A stretch of 64,000 nt of DNA from an uncultured Paracoccaceae bacterium (lineage in GTDB: Bacteria; Pseudomonadota; Alphaproteobacteria; Rhodobacterales; Rhodobacteraceae). Both the position numbers and the translations under genes were made by a program. Location of the stretch: contig CANMTD010000001.1 of the NCBI GenBank assembly GCA_947500775.1, positions 434,001-498,000 on the forward strand. The letters are read 5' to 3'. This document shows, one piece after another, positions 8,669-18,738 of the stretch (the first letter of the stretch is position 1; each line of letters begins with the position of its first letter). Under the pieces are notes generated by a model. It searched no databases. It saw nothing but the letters and a program-made list of their open reading frames with translations, and had not been told where the DNA came from.

Positions 8669-9691
8669 TCAGTGACAGACGGCCAGCTCAGACCCGGCGC
8701 AAAGCTTGTCCTTGGCGATCCAGCCCGCGTCGATCACGACGTTCAGGTTGTCGGCGGTCACCGGAACCGGGGCCAGGAACTGTGCGTTCATGGTGGTGCC
8801 CGATGGCGATGTCCAGGACTGTGCACCGGCAACATCGGCCATTGCGGTCCCGCCCGCCAAAGCGACGGCAATCTCAGCGGCGGTTTTGCCCAGGGCGCGC
8901 GCGTCTTTCCAGACCGACACGGTCTGGGTGCCGGTGGCAACACGGTTCAGCGCGGCATGGTCGCCGTCCTGACCCGACACCGGAATGCCCTGCATGCCCT
9001 GCGCGGTCAGCGCGGCAACAGCCCCGCCCGCAGTCCCATCGTTCGAGGCCACGACCGCATCGACCTTGTTGTCATTCGCGGTCAGGATCTGTTCCATGTT
9101 GCGCTGTGCGTTGGCCGGAACCCAGCCATCGGTATAGGCTTCGCCGACAATGGTGATGTCACCGGCGTCGATGGCCGCTTGCAGCACCTCTTGCTGACCG
9201 CCGCGCAGGAAATCCGCGTTCGGGTCGGTGGGCGAGCCCTTGATCATCACATAGTTGCCCTTGGGCTGTGCGGCCAGAACGGCGCGGGCCTGCATCCGGC
9301 CCACTTCGACATTGTCGAAGGTCAGGTAAAAGGCGCGGGGGTCTTCGATCAGGCGGTCGTAGGCGACAACCGGGATACCCTCATCCGCGGCGGCGGAAAC
9401 CGCCGGGCCAATGGCCGAGGCGTCCTGTGCCAGAATGATCAGCGCGTTCGCGCCGCGTGCGATCAGGCTTTCGACGTCGGACAGCTGTTTGCCGGACGAG
9501 GATTGCGCATCTGCCGAAATATACTCGGCACCGGCGGCTTCCAGCGCGGTTTTGATCGCGGCCTCATCGGTTTTCCAGCGCTCTTCCTGAAAATTGGACC
9601 AGCTGACGCCGACGGTCAGGTCTGCGGCAAAGGCTGCGGTTGACACAACAGCGCTTATTGCAACCGCGGCTACGGCGGTGAATTTCTTCAT
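8669..9691 (-). CDS. xylF: D-xylose ABC transporter periplasmic binding protein XylF
   Basis: 340 residues from ATG 9691, which follows GGGAGGAAATC; an upstream in-frame start at 9709 lacks such a site. A signal peptide ([16 protein letters not shown]...AFAA) precedes a type-I periplasmic binding fold: [16 protein letters not shown] at the N-terminus, [32 protein letters not shown] and [13 protein letters not shown]. These match XylF closely, so xylose is the likely ligand. It is divergent from the ROK regulator gene, with repeated GTATTTC/GAAATAC half-sites between. Confidence 0.92.
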   Translation of the reverse strand: MKKFTAVAAVAISAVVSTAAFAADLTVGVSWSNFQEERWKTDEAAIKTALEAAGAEYISADAQSSSGKQLSDVESLIARGANALIILAQDASAIGPAVSAAADEGIPVVAYDRLIEDPRAFYLTFDNVEVGRMQARAVLAAQPKGNYVMIKGSPTDPNADFLRGGQQEVLQAAIDAGDITIVGEAYTDGWVPANAQRNMEQILTANDNKVDAVVASNDGTAGGAVAALTAQGMQGIPVSGQDGDHAALNRVATGTQTVSVWKDARALGKTAAEIAVALAGGTAMADVAGAQSWTSPSGTTMNAQFLAPVPVTADNLNVVIDAGWIAKDKLCAGSELAVCH

Positions 9692-9796
9692 GATTTCCTC
9701 CCTTAACACGTGTCCGCCATCGACCTTTTTCTAAGATTCGGCAGCGGTTGACGGAAAGCTACCACCTAATAATTCGCAAGTCTAATTTAATCCGGC

Positions 9797-9823
9797 GTAT
9801 TTCCGGTGCAAATCGCGAAATAC
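9797..9823. promoter_or_regulatory. Inverted repeat, candidate XylR (ROK) site, distal
   Basis: GTATTTC (9797-9803) and GAAATAC (9817-9823) are exact reverse complements separated by 13 bases, in the xylF-xylR divergent promoter region. The same half-sites recur at 9839-9854. Confidence 0.6.
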
Positions 9824-9838
9824 CCGCGGATCGGGAGG

Positions 9839-9854
9839 GTATTTCACGAAATAC
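9839..9854. promoter_or_regulatory. Palindrome, candidate XylR (ROK) operator
   Basis: GTATTTCACGAAATAC is a perfect 7+7 inverted repeat with a two-base centre. A further half-site GAAATAT occurs at 9877-9883. Its position between divergent xylF and xylR suggests that it controls both. Confidence 0.7.
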
Positions 9855-9936
9855 TTGCCAGTTTGATTTTTGTGGTGAAATATTATGTTCGACTGGCGCG
9901 GGGCCTTTGTCCTGCACCAAAGGGGAGGAATATCCG

Positions 9937-11142
9937 ATGGTGAACGACCAACGGGATGCCGGCCGCAGGCAGGTGTTTTCAGCGATCCGCAAAGCCGAAC
10001 GCGTGGCGCGTGTCGATCTGGCGCGCGAAACCGGGATCAGCCCGGCCACTGTCACCTCGATCACGGCCGAGCTGATCCGCGAAGGGCTGATCGAAGAAAC
10101 CGGCAGCAGCCAGGATCGCGGCGATCTGCGTCGGGGGCGGCCGCGTGTGGATCTGAAAGTGCGCGGTGCGGCGCGTGTGGTGGCGGGCATGAAGCTGTCG
10201 CAAAAGGCGATCACCACCGCGATCATCGATTTCGAAGGCGCCCTGATCGGCGAAAGCACGATGGAGCTGAGCGCCCCGAAACACAGCGCCGCCGATCTGG
10301 CGCCGCTGGTCACACAGGCCGCCCAACAGGCCGCCGCCTCTGCCGGGCTGACCCTGTCCGATCTGTCGGGCGTCGGGCTGGGGCTGGCGGGCACGGTCGA
10401 TGCGCAGGGCGGGCTTGTGCATTGGTCGCCGGGGTTGTCCGAACGCAACGTGCCGCTGCGGTCGTTGCTGGAACAGCAGATCAACCTGCCGATCTTTCTG
10501 GACAATGACGCCAACCTTGTGGCCATGGCCGAACAGTATTTCGGCCACGGGCGCGGCATTCGCGATTTCATCGTCATCACCATCGAAAGCGGTGTCGGCA
10601 TGGGGATCGTGATCAACCACGAAATCTATCGTGGTGCGCGCGGCTGCGGCGCCGAGTTCGGCCATACCAAGGTGCAGTTGGACGGCGCGCTGTGCCGCTG
10701 CGGTCAGCGGGGGTGTCTGGAGGCCTATGTCGCCGACTATGCCCTGCTGCGCGAAGCGGCGACCACAACCGATTTCGCCGATCAGCATGGCACCACCCGC
10801 AAGTTGCAGGAAATGGTACAGGCGGCATGCGACGGCAATGAAACCGCGCAGATGATTCTGGACCGGGCCGGGCGGATGTTCGCGATGGGGCTGGCCAATA
10901 TGGTCAACGTTTTCGATCCGCAATTGATCATCCTGTCGGGTGAACGGATGCAGTTCGATTATCTTTATGCCGACGAGGTGCTGAACAGCATCCGCAAATC
11001 CATTGTCCAGATCGACCTGCCCCCGCCCGAGATCGTGATCCACAAATGGGGCGATCTGATGTGGGCCAAGGGGGCGGCAGCCTATGCGCTTGACGGGGTT
11101 GCGGATATCGCGCTGCAGGCGATTGCCGGTCATGCGGCCTGA
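9937..11142 (+). CDS. xylR: ROK-family xylose repressor XylR
   Basis: 401 residues from ATG 9937, which follows AGGGGAGGAA; the frame is open further upstream without another good site. The N-terminal winged helix (ARETGISPATVTSITAELIR) is fused to a ROK sugar-sensing domain with GLGLAGTVDAQGG and the zinc-binding cluster CRCGQRGCLEAY. ROK repressors of this type release DNA on binding sugar. Divergence from xylF and proximity to xylAB point to xylose as inducer. The 3' end overlaps the FG-GAP gene start by 11 bases. Confidence 0.88.
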   Translation: MVNDQRDAGRRQVFSAIRKAERVARVDLARETGISPATVTSITAELIREGLIEETGSSQDRGDLRRGRPRVDLKVRGAARVVAGMKLSQKAITTAIIDFEGALIGESTMELSAPKHSAADLAPLVTQAAQQAAASAGLTLSDLSGVGLGLAGTVDAQGGLVHWSPGLSERNVPLRSLLEQQINLPIFLDNDANLVAMAEQYFGHGRGIRDFIVITIESGVGMGIVINHEIYRGARGCGAEFGHTKVQLDGALCRCGQRGCLEAYVADYALLREAATTTDFADQHGTTRKLQEMVQAACDGNETAQMILDRAGRMFAMGLANMVNVFDPQLIILSGERMQFDYLYADEVLNSIRKSIVQIDLPPPEIVIHKWGDLMWAKGAAAYALDGVADIALQAIAGHAA

Positions 11143-12691
11143 GGGGCTGTTGCTGGCGGTTTTGCTGGCACCGATGGCTGCGGCCGATCCGCTGTTCACC
11201 GACCGCGCGCCTGCGTTGGGGATCGATCACCGGTACAGCGGCGGGTGGGAACATTACGTCGGCGGCGGCATCGCCGCCTTTGACTGCGACGGTGATCTGC
11301 TGCCCGAGCTTTACGCCGCCGGTGGCGAAGCGCCCGCCGCGCTATTGCGCAACCGGACGGGCGCGCGCGGCGGTGCGGTCGGCTTTGACGTGGAAACCCC
11401 TGCGGCGCTGGCGCTGAGCGGCGTGATCGGGGCCTATCCGATAGATCTGGACAGCGACGGCTGGCTGGACCTGTTCGTCCTGCGGGTCGGGCAAAATCAA
11501 TTGTTGAGGGGCGGGCCCGATTGCGGTTTTGCCCCGTTCGATCCACCACTTGCCAGCCTGCCGGACAGCGGCTGGAGCACGGCGTTTTCCGCCACATGGG
11601 AGGCAGGGCAGAACCTGCCGACGCTGGCTGTCGGCAATTACGTGGACCGCGATGATCCGGCGGGTCCGTTCGAGGCCTGCGACGACAACCGCCTGTACCG
11701 GCCCGAAGGCGACAGCTATGCCCCGCCGCGGGCCCTGACCCCCGGCTATTGCACGCTGTCGATGCTGTTTTCCGACTGGGGCCGCAAGGGCCGCGCCGAC
11801 CTGCGGGTCAGCAACGACCGGCATTATTACATCAAAGGCGGGCAGGAACAGATGTGGGCGATGGAGCCCGTGCCGCGGCTGTATGACGAAGGCGACGGGT
11901 GGCAGCGGTACATGCTGTGGGGCATGGGAATCGCCAGCCGCGACATCACCGGTGACGGTCTGCCCGAGGTCTACCTCAGTTCGATGGGCGACCAGAAACT
12001 GCAGATGCTGGAACAGGGCGCGGCGGGGCCGGTATACCGGGATGCGACCTATGAAAAAGGCACCACCGCGCACCGGCCCTATACCGGCGGCGACGGGCGG
12101 CCATCGACCGGGTGGCATGTGGCCTTTGGCGATGTGCAGAACGACGGTCGCGACGATATTTTCATTGCCAAGGGCAATGTCGAACAGATGCCCGACAGCG
12201 CGATGAAAGACCCCAACAACCTGTTGCTGCAACAGCAGGACGGCAGTTTTGCCGAGGCCGGGGGCGGGGCCGGGCTGGCCAGCATGGCGCGCAGCCGGGG
12301 CGCTGCCCTGATCGATATGAATCTGGACGGGCTGTTGGATCTGGCCGTGGTCAACCGCCGCGCACCCTTGGAGATTTATCAGAACGTCACGACGGGGACC
12401 GGCAACTGGCTGGCGGTCGATCTGACCCAGCCCGCGCCGAACACCCAAGCGGTCGGCGCCTGGATCGAGGTCGAGGCCGCAGGCCAGCGCCACATGCGCG
12501 AGGTGACGGTAGGTGGCGGCCATGCCAGCGGCGCCGCGGTTCCGCATCATTTCGGGCTGGGGGCCGCCGAGCGGATACGGCTGCGCGTGATCTGGCCGGG
12601 CGGAGCGGTCAGCGCGTGGCAGGAGGTCGGGGTCAATCAGGTGATTTCGGCCACCCGCGCGGGTGACGATCTGGCGATACGCCCGCGTTAA
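11132..12691 (+). CDS. Secreted FG-GAP (VCBS)/UnbV-domain protein, CRTAC1-like
   Basis: 519 residues from ATG 11132. A signal peptide (MRPEGLLLAVLLAPMAAA) is followed by several FG-GAP/VCBS calcium-binding repeats of the beta-propeller type: FDCDGDLLPELYAAGG, IDLDSDGWLDLFVLR, DITGDGLPEVYLSSMG, GDVQNDGRDDIFIAKG and IDMNLDGLLDLAVVN. A C-terminal ASPIC/UnbV-like domain follows (NWLAVDLTQPAPN, GGGHASGAAVPHHFGLG). Function is unknown; such proteins are exported and thought to be structural or adhesive. It overlaps the end of xylR, so it may be co-transcribed with it, and it converges with the di-haem peroxidase gene with a four-base overlap. Confidence 0.8.
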   Translation: MRPEGLLLAVLLAPMAAADPLFTDRAPALGIDHRYSGGWEHYVGGGIAAFDCDGDLLPELYAAGGEAPAALLRNRTGARGGAVGFDVETPAALALSGVIGAYPIDLDSDGWLDLFVLRVGQNQLLRGGPDCGFAPFDPPLASLPDSGWSTAFSATWEAGQNLPTLAVGNYVDRDDPAGPFEACDDNRLYRPEGDSYAPPRALTPGYCTLSMLFSDWGRKGRADLRVSNDRHYYIKGGQEQMWAMEPVPRLYDEGDGWQRYMLWGMGIASRDITGDGLPEVYLSSMGDQKLQMLEQGAAGPVYRDATYEKGTTAHRPYTGGDGRPSTGWHVAFGDVQNDGRDDIFIAKGNVEQMPDSAMKDPNNLLLQQQDGSFAEAGGGAGLASMARSRGAALIDMNLDGLLDLAVVNRRAPLEIYQNVTTGTGNWLAVDLTQPAPNTQAVGAWIEVEAAGQRHMREVTVGGGHASGAAVPHHFGLGAAERIRLRVIWPGGAVSAWQEVGVNQVISATRAGDDLAIRPR

Positions 12692-13998
12692 TCGACCGGC
12701 AGGCCGCTGGGCACCGATGCTGGCACGCCCAGCCGCCCCTGCGCGGTTTCCGGGTCGGTCAGCGCGCCCAGAAAGGCCAGGATGGCGGCGATCTCGGCCT
12801 CGGTGCGGTCTTGCGGGGGCAGTTCGTTGGCGCGGGCGATGGCGTCCAGTTCCTGCGCATTGCTGAGGATCGGGAAATCCATCGCATCCTTGATCTCGGG
12901 CAATATCGCCTGCGCCGGATCATAGGCGATCAGCCCCGCCACGGGATCAAGGTGATGGCGCAGGACGCCCTCAAGCGTGGCATAGGTCCCGGCGTGGCCG
13001 TAGGGGGCTGTCAGGGTGACATTGCGCAACGACGGTGTGCGGAACCGATAGGCATCCTCGGCCCGGCCGGTCACGCGCATCCGCCCGGTGTCGCGGGTGT
13101 GACTTTCGAACCGCGCGGCCTTGCCCGGGCCGATCTGCGGCATGGCGATGGCGTGAAACCCGTGATCGGTCTGGAACTGCCCCGCATGGCAGGCGGCACA
13201 GCCTGCCGCCCCGTAGAACAGCTTCATCCCTTCCAGCGCGTCACTGGTCAGCCGCTCTTCGCCGCGCAGGTGCCGGTCGAACGGGCTGTTGTCGGCGCGC
13301 CATTCAAAGGCGATGAAAGCGGCCAGCGCGTTGGAAATATCGGTAAAGCGGATGGGGGCCTCGGCGCCGATGACCGGATCAAAGGCATCGCGATAGGCCG
13401 GAATGGCGGCGACGCGGCCCGCGATGATTTCCCACGCGCCGCCGGAATGGGTCAGCTGGCCCAGCCGCACCGCGCGCGACACGTCGTTTTCGCTGTAATG
13501 CCCGGCCATTTCATCGGGCGACAGCACCGGGAACATGTTCTGCGCCGACAGCACATTGGCAAATCCGGTGACCATCTCTTCGTCCAGCGGGGTGCGCAGG
13601 CCCGAGGGGCGGGTCGTATCCTGTTCCAGCCGCGCGTCGTGGAACATGCGGGTGAATTCCGCGGCCCCCAGATTGAACAGCGCGGGGGAATTGCGCGGGA
13701 TGCGTTTTTCGGGGGGATTGTCCGGGTCGACCCGGCGCGCAGGCCCCAGCCCGATGCCGCCATCGCCCAGACCCAGCGACACCCCGTCCGAGGTGCCGAA
13801 TTTCGGGTGGTGGCAGGTGGCGCAGGCCACGTTCCTGTTGCCGCTGAGGATCGGATCGTAAAACAGCAACTGCCCCAGCCGGACCTGCGCCATATCCGGT
13901 TCGGGGAATTTGGCGTCGGCCTTTGGCAGGGTGATCTGCCCGGCCCATGCGGGGGCCAGAACACTTGCGAAACACAGGCAGGCCAGCAGACGTTTCAT
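12688..13998 (-). CDS. Periplasmic di-haem cytochrome c peroxidase/MauG-family protein
   Basis: 436 residues from ATG 13998, which overlaps the aldose-epimerase stop as ATGA; an upstream extension of the frame is antisense noise. A signal peptide (MKRLLACLCFASVLAPAWA) is present. Two haem c motifs are seen, CATCH at residues 59-63 and CAACH at 267-271, with the family context RLGQLLFYDPILSGNRN and FRTPSLRNVTLTAPYGHAG. These enzymes reduce hydrogen peroxide or carry out MauG-like oxidations in the periplasm. Its place at the end of the xylose operon is unusual. It is a different subfamily from the two peroxidases at 29548 and 30634. Confidence 0.85.
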   Translation of the reverse strand: MKRLLACLCFASVLAPAWAGQITLPKADAKFPEPDMAQVRLGQLLFYDPILSGNRNVACATCHHPKFGTSDGVSLGLGDGGIGLGPARRVDPDNPPEKRIPRNSPALFNLGAAEFTRMFHDARLEQDTTRPSGLRTPLDEEMVTGFANVLSAQNMFPVLSPDEMAGHYSENDVSRAVRLGQLTHSGGAWEIIAGRVAAIPAYRDAFDPVIGAEAPIRFTDISNALAAFIAFEWRADNSPFDRHLRGEERLTSDALEGMKLFYGAAGCAACHAGQFQTDHGFHAIAMPQIGPGKAARFESHTRDTGRMRVTGRAEDAYRFRTPSLRNVTLTAPYGHAGTYATLEGVLRHHLDPVAGLIAYDPAQAILPEIKDAMDFPILSNAQELDAIARANELPPQDRTEAEIAAILAFLGALTDPETAQGRLGVPASVPSGLPVD

Positions 13999-14987
13999 GG
14001 GGCGATCTCGATCTTCAGCCGTTGTCTGTAGGGGCGGTCCGGTGTGTGGATGATCGACGGAAACGCGGGATTGTTCAAGCTGTCCGGAAAATGCTGCGGT
14101 TCCAGACACAGGCCCGCGCCGGGGGTAATCCGCTGGCCCGGGTGGGCGCCCTCGGCGGCGTTCAGCCCGCCAGAGGTATAGACCTGCACCCCCGGCTGAT
14201 CGGTCCACATCCGCAGGGTCAGCCCGTTGTCCGCCGACAGCGTGGCGACGGGCCCGGGGGCCGCTGCGTCCACGATCATGTTGGTATCAATCGCCCGGTG
14301 ACGGTCTTGATCCAATGTGGTGGGCTGGGTGAAATCCAGCGCGGTTCCGGCGACAGGCTGAATGGCCCCTGTCGGCAACAGCGTGGCATCGGCCTCGGTG
14401 AACGAACCCGCAGCCAGGGTCAGCTTTTGCCCCCAGATCGCCCCGCCACCCATCAGGTTATAGTAACTGTGCTGCGCCAGATTGATCGGCGTGGGCCGGT
14501 CCGGCGCGGCGTGCATGTCATAGGTCAGCCGATGACCGCTGAGCCGGATGTCGATCTGAAACCTGACCGTGCCGGGATACCCCGCGTCGCCATCCGCCGA
14601 GACATGGGTCATGCGGACGGCGTTCCGGGCGGTGTCGGCCTCGGCCTGCCAGTTGCGCGACGACAGCCCGCCGGGGCCGCCATGCAGGTGATGCGGCGGG
14701 GCGTTGCAGGCCAGCGCATAGGCGCGCCCGTCCAGGCGGAACCGTCCGAACCCGGTGCGATTGGCCACGCGCCCCGCGATCACGCCCAGATAATCGGGGT
14801 TGTCCAGATACCGCTGCGGATCGGCAAACCCCAGAACCACCGGCACCCGCGCCCCACCCACAGGCACCCGCCAGTCGCGGGTGATGCAGCCAAGGCTGAG
14901 CAGGCTGACCGAAACATCGCCGTCTTCCAGCACTGTTTCGGTCACATCCTGACCGCCCATCTGAAACACCTGTCGGGGCGCGCGCAT
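13995..14987 (-). CDS. galM: Aldose 1-epimerase (mutarotase)
   Basis: About 330 residues; ATG 14987 is directly preceded by an in-frame GTG at 14990 that could also start it. Motifs of the aldose-epimerase family include RVANRTGFGRFRLDG, HHLHGGPGGLSSRNW (catalytic His region), NLAQHSYYNL and the C-terminal CLEPQHFPDSLNNP with the catalytic Glu. It interconverts anomers, here probably of xylose before XylA. It lies seven bases after xylA and overlaps the next gene by four bases. Confidence 0.88.
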   Translation of the reverse strand: MRAPRQVFQMGGQDVTETVLEDGDVSVSLLSLGCITRDWRVPVGGARVPVVLGFADPQRYLDNPDYLGVIAGRVANRTGFGRFRLDGRAYALACNAPPHHLHGGPGGLSSRNWQAEADTARNAVRMTHVSADGDAGYPGTVRFQIDIRLSGHRLTYDMHAAPDRPTPINLAQHSYYNLMGGGAIWGQKLTLAAGSFTEADATLLPTGAIQPVAGTALDFTQPTTLDQDRHRAIDTNMIVDAAAPGPVATLSADNGLTLRMWTDQPGVQVYTSGGLNAAEGAHPGQRITPGAGLCLEPQHFPDSLNNPAFPSIIHTPDRPYRQRLKIEIAP

Positions 14988-14996
14988 CACGGCGCC

Positions 14997-16307
14997 CTAG
15001 ACAAAACGGTTGATCAGGTTTTCCAGATATTCCTGACGTCCCGATTTCGGCTCGGGCCGGATATCGGCGGATTGGACATAGGCCGCGATATCGTCCAGCG
15101 TATAATCGCCGTTCAGCATCTTCTGCGCCTCGTCGCCCTGCCAGCCTGCATAGCGATCGGCGACAAAGCCATCCAGCGTGCCATCCTCGATCATCGCGGC
15201 GGCGGCCTTCAGCCCGCGCGCGCAGACATCCATACCGCCGATATGCGCCATGAGCAGGTCCTCGGGGTCCAGCGACTGGCGCCGCAGCTTGGCGTCGAAA
15301 TTGGTGCCGCCGGTGGTGAAGCCGCCGTTTTTCAGAATGTGGTAATAGGCCAGCGCCACCTCGGGCACATTGTTGGGGAACTGGTCGGTGTCCCAGCCGG
15401 ACTGATAATCGTTCCGGTTCATGTCGATCGATCCGAAGATGCCCTGCGCCGTGGCCAGCGCGATCTCATGCTCGAACGAATGACCGGCCAGAATGGCATG
15501 CCCCTGTTCGAGGTTCATCTTCACCTCGTTCTCCAGCCCGTATTTCTTCAGGAACCCGTAAACCGTGCCGACATCATAGTCATACTGGTGCTTGGTGGGT
15601 TCCTGCGGTTTGGGTTCGATCAGGATCGCGCCCTTGAACCCGATCTTGTGCTTGTATTCGACCACCATGTGCAGAAACCGGCCCATCTGGTCCTGTTCCT
15701 GACCCATGTCGGTGTTCAGCAGAGTTTCATAGCCTTCGCGCCCGCCCCACAGCACGTAATTCTCGCCCCCCAGTTTCAGCGTGGCATCCATGCAGGTTTT
15801 GACGGTGGCCGCGCCAAAGGCAAAGACATCCGGATCGGGGTTGGTGGCCGCCCCCGCCATATAGCGGCGGTTGGAAAACAGGTTCGCCGTACCCCACAGC
15901 AGCTTGACGCCGGTCTGTTCCATCTTGCCGGCGAAGTAATCGGTGATCTCTTCCAGATTGCGGGTGTTTTCGGCGAAACTGTCGCCTTCGGGGCGCACGT
16001 CGGCATCGTGGAAACAGAAATAGGGCGCGTCCAGCGTCGTGAACATTTCAAACGCGACATCGGCCTTCAGCTTGGCCAGTTCCATCGTGTTGCCGAACCA
16101 CGGGCGTTCAAAGGTCTGGCCGCCGAACGGGTCGCCGCCCGGCCAGACGAAATTGTGCCAGTAACAGACCGCAAACCGCAGGTGATCGCGCATGGTTTTG
16201 CCCATGACCACCTCGTCCGGGTTGTAATGGGCAAAGGCCAGCGGGTTGGTCGTGCTGGCGCCTTCATAGCGGATCTGGGGGATGTCTTTGAAAAAACCGG
16301 TGCTCAT
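14997..16307 (-). CDS. xylA: Xylose isomerase
   Basis: 436 residues, the usual length for class II xylose isomerase. Diagnostic regions are [12 protein letters not shown] (catalytic His/Asp pair), [17 protein letters not shown] (metal-binding Glu and downstream His) and [16 protein letters not shown]. It converts D-xylose to D-xylulose in the cytoplasm. Its start overlaps the xylB stop as ATGA (16304-16307), so XylB and XylA are translationally coupled. Confidence 0.97.
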   Translation of the reverse strand: MSTGFFKDIPQIRYEGASTTNPLAFAHYNPDEVVMGKTMRDHLRFAVCYWHNFVWPGGDPFGGQTFERPWFGNTMELAKLKADVAFEMFTTLDAPYFCFHDADVRPEGDSFAENTRNLEEITDYFAGKMEQTGVKLLWGTANLFSNRRYMAGAATNPDPDVFAFGAATVKTCMDATLKLGGENYVLWGGREGYETLLNTDMGQEQDQMGRFLHMVVEYKHKIGFKGAILIEPKPQEPTKHQYDYDVGTVYGFLKKYGLENEVKMNLEQGHAILAGHSFEHEIALATAQGIFGSIDMNRNDYQSGWDTDQFPNNVPEVALAYYHILKNGGFTTGGTNFDAKLRRQSLDPEDLLMAHIGGMDVCARGLKAAAAMIEDGTLDGFVADRYAGWQGDEAQKMLNGDYTLDDIAAYVQSADIRPEPKSGRQEYLENLINRFV

Positions 16308-17755
16308 TGGATTGCCTTTATTGCGGGATAGCTGTTGCGAAACGCCTGATAGGCGGTTTCATATCTGTCGGTCAGATCGGCGCGCGGGGCGATGGTGCGG
16401 GCCACGGGCGGCGGGGTCATGATGTCGGACGGCGCGGCCCCGGTGACACCCACCATGGCCAGACGTGCCGCGCCAAGTGCCGCGCCGAAATCGCCCTGTT
16501 CGGGCAGATCGACGGGCAGGTTCAGCAGGGTCGCCAGGGTTTCGACCCAGAACGCGGATTGCGCGCCGCCGCCGATGGCCAGCACCCGGCGCAGATCGGT
16601 GCCGGTGGATTTCAGCGCCTCAAGACTGTCGCGCAGGGCAAAGCTGACACCCTCCATCACTGCCCGGGTCAGGTCGGTCCGTTCGGTGCCGATGTCCAGC
16701 CCGGTAAAGCTGCCGCGAATGGCGCTGTCGTTATGGGGGGTGCGTTCGCCCGACAGATAGGGCAGGAACCGCACGGCGGCGGGCCCGTCAATCTGATCCG
16801 GCAGGGCGGCAGCCATGTCGGCGGGCGACTGACCGGTCATTTTCGACAGCCAGTTCAGCCCGTCGGTCGCGGCCAGAATGACGCCCATCTGATACCATGT
16901 GTTGGGGATCGCGTGGCAAAAGCTGTGCACGGCGGTTTCGGGGGCGGGGGCAAAGCTGTTCTTGGCGGCCAGCAGCACGCCGGAGGTGCCCAGCGAGATG
17001 AACCCGTCCCCTTCGTTCAGCGTGCCGACGCCACAGGCGGCCGCGGCATTGTCGCCGCCCCCGCCCACGACGATAACATCCGGGGACACGCCCCATTCGG
17101 CGGCCAGCGCGGGGCGCAACTGCCCCGAGGATGCGCAGCCTTCGACCAGATCGGGCATCTGATCGCGGCGCATCTGGCCCGCGTCCAGCAGGGTGTCGGA
17201 CCACGCGCGCGCGCCCACGTCCAGCCAGGCGGTGCCCGCCGCATCGGACATGTCCGAGACATGCGCGCCGGTCAGCCACAGGCGCAGGTAGTCCTTGGGC
17301 AGCAGAACCTTTGCAGTGGCGGCAAAGACCTGCGGTTCGTGGGTTTTCAGCCACAGCAGTTTGGGCGCGGTGAAGCCGGGGAAAACGATGTTGCCGGACA
17401 GGCGGCGCACATCGGGTGCGGCGTCCAGCATCGCGGCCTCGGCATGGGCGCGGGTGTCGTTCCACAGGATGCAGGGCCGCAGCGGCCGGTCATCCGCGCC
17501 GATCACCGTGGCGCCATGCATCTGCCCCGACAGCCCGATGCCTTTCAGCGCGGCGAATTGGGTGCCGTGGGTCTGGCGCAGGCTGGAAATGGTATCGGCG
17601 CAGGCCGCAATCCAATCGTCGGGATTTTGTTCGCTCCACCCGGGGTGGAGATGGGAAACGGCATAAGTCGCCTCGGCCGACGCCAGAATTTGGCCAGCGT
17701 CGTCGATCAGGCTGGCGCGCAAGCCTGACGTTCCCAGATCTAGACCGAGAAACAT
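16304..17755 (-). CDS. xylB: Xylulokinase
   Basis: 483 residues from ATG 17755 ([16 protein letters not shown]), chosen because GGGAGGAGAC lies just before it and because the length then matches the family; the frame is open 12 codons further upstream. The FGGY-kinase phosphate-binding [17 protein letters not shown], the ASKHA-type [16 protein letters not shown] and the C-terminal [11 protein letters not shown] are present. It phosphorylates D-xylulose to enter the pentose-phosphate pathway. First gene of xylB-xylA-galM-peroxidase. Confidence 0.96.
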   Translation of the reverse strand: MFLGLDLGTSGLRASLIDDAGQILASAEATYAVSHLHPGWSEQNPDDWIAACADTISSLRQTHGTQFAALKGIGLSGQMHGATVIGADDRPLRPCILWNDTRAHAEAAMLDAAPDVRRLSGNIVFPGFTAPKLLWLKTHEPQVFAATAKVLLPKDYLRLWLTGAHVSDMSDAAGTAWLDVGARAWSDTLLDAGQMRRDQMPDLVEGCASSGQLRPALAAEWGVSPDVIVVGGGGDNAAAACGVGTLNEGDGFISLGTSGVLLAAKNSFAPAPETAVHSFCHAIPNTWYQMGVILAATDGLNWLSKMTGQSPADMAAALPDQIDGPAAVRFLPYLSGERTPHNDSAIRGSFTGLDIGTERTDLTRAVMEGVSFALRDSLEALKSTGTDLRRVLAIGGGAQSAFWVETLATLLNLPVDLPEQGDFGAALGAARLAMVGVTGAAPSDIMTPPPVARTIAPRADLTDRYETAYQAFRNSYPAIKAIQ

Positions 17756-17794
17756 GTCTCCTCCCATTTTAGTCTTTGAGGAGTGTTTCATTTA

Positions 17795-17815
17795 TTATTT
17801 TGGATGTCAAAATAA
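17795..17815. promoter_or_regulatory. Palindrome upstream of xylB, candidate operator
   Basis: TTATTTTG (17795-17802) and CAAAATAA (17808-17815) are perfect inverted repeats around GATGT, 40 bases before the xylB start. The half-site shares TATTT with the sites near xylF/xylR but has different spacing, so the same regulator is possible, not certain. The rest of the gap up to 17997 is otherwise unremarkable. Confidence 0.55.
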
Positions 17816-17997
17816 ATGTGGCGAACTGCGCGGGTTGTGGGTGAGAAAACTGTGGAAAACCCGGGCGGCGGGGTTGTTAAATTCATGTTGGGAATTATTA
17901 TTTCCTGTTTTCGTCGAATGTTATCAAAATGCCGACGTTGACGGGCGGCTGTCGGACCGGCACAAGACTGTGATCGCTGCAACCGCCCGGACCGCCC

Positions 17998-18738
17998 ATG
18001 AACCCCTTTCTGATCCTGCAACTGCGCCCTGAAACCGAAGCGTCGGACGATGAGTTCGCGGCCATTCTGGCCAAAGGCGGGCTTGCGGCGGATCAGGCGC
18101 ATCGGATCAGGTTGGATCAGGCCGCCATCCCCGCAGACCTGAACCTGCAGGACTATTCCGGGGTGATCGTCGGCGGCGGGCCGGGCTGTGTCAGCGACCC
18201 CGAGGATCAGAAATCCGAGATCGAAAAGCGGATCGAACAGGCGGTTCTGGGGCTGATGCCCGTGATCACCGGCGGCGATGTCCCGTTCATGGGCTGCTGC
18301 TATGGCATCGGCATTCTGGCACATCATCTGGGCGCGCCGGTCACCAAGGACCGCTATGGCGAAAGCGTCGGCGCGGTGGACTGCGGCCTGACCGATGCCG
18401 GGCGCACGGACCCGTTGCTGGCCGATGTGCCGGACCGGTTTCAGGCCTTTGTCGGTCACAAGGAAGCGGTGCAGGAATTGCCCGACGGTTGCACCCATCT
18501 GGCCGCCTCGGGCCCGTGCCCGTTTCAGATGATCCGCTATAAACAGAACGTCTATGCCACGCAGTTCCACCCCGAGGCCGACAGCGACGGGTTTGAAACC
18601 CGGATCAGGATTTACCGCAACAAGGGCTATTTCCCGCCCGAAAATGCCGACCGCCTGATTGCCATGTGCCGCGCCGCCGATGTGCATGCGCCCGAAAAGA
18701 TCCTGCGCAATTTCGTCAGCCGCTACGCCCTGCGCTAG
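17998..18738 (+). CDS. Class I glutamine amidotransferase-like protein
   Basis: 246 residues. A stand-alone glutaminase fold resembling the GATase domain of GMP synthase: VIVGGGPGCVSDPEDQ, nucleophile Cys in FMGCCYGIGI and catalytic His-Glu in YATQFHPEAD. It would release ammonia from glutamine or hydrolyse a gamma-glutamyl compound; the partner is unknown. It is divergent from xylB and converges with the SLC13 permease gene (four-base overlap), so context does not help. Confidence 0.8.
   Translation: MNPFLILQLRPETEASDDEFAAILAKGGLAADQAHRIRLDQAAIPADLNLQDYSGVIVGGGPGCVSDPEDQKSEIEKRIEQAVLGLMPVITGGDVPFMGCCYGIGILAHHLGAPVTKDRYGESVGAVDCGLTDAGRTDPLLADVPDRFQAFVGHKEAVQELPDGCTHLAASGPCPFQMIRYKQNVYATQFHPEADSDGFETRIRIYRNKGYFPPENADRLIAMCRAADVHAPEKILRNFVSRYALR

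Noticed and set aside
12688-14208. 506-residue version of the xylose-locus peroxidase
   Set aside because: The 70 extra N-terminal residues are translated antisense or out of frame through galM. The signal peptide starts at 13998 with an ATGA overlap.
13947-16331. 794-codon open frame on the plus strand
   Set aside because: It is antisense to galM and xylA, whose translations match known families. Long antisense frames are common in high-G+C coding DNA, and this one shows no family motif.
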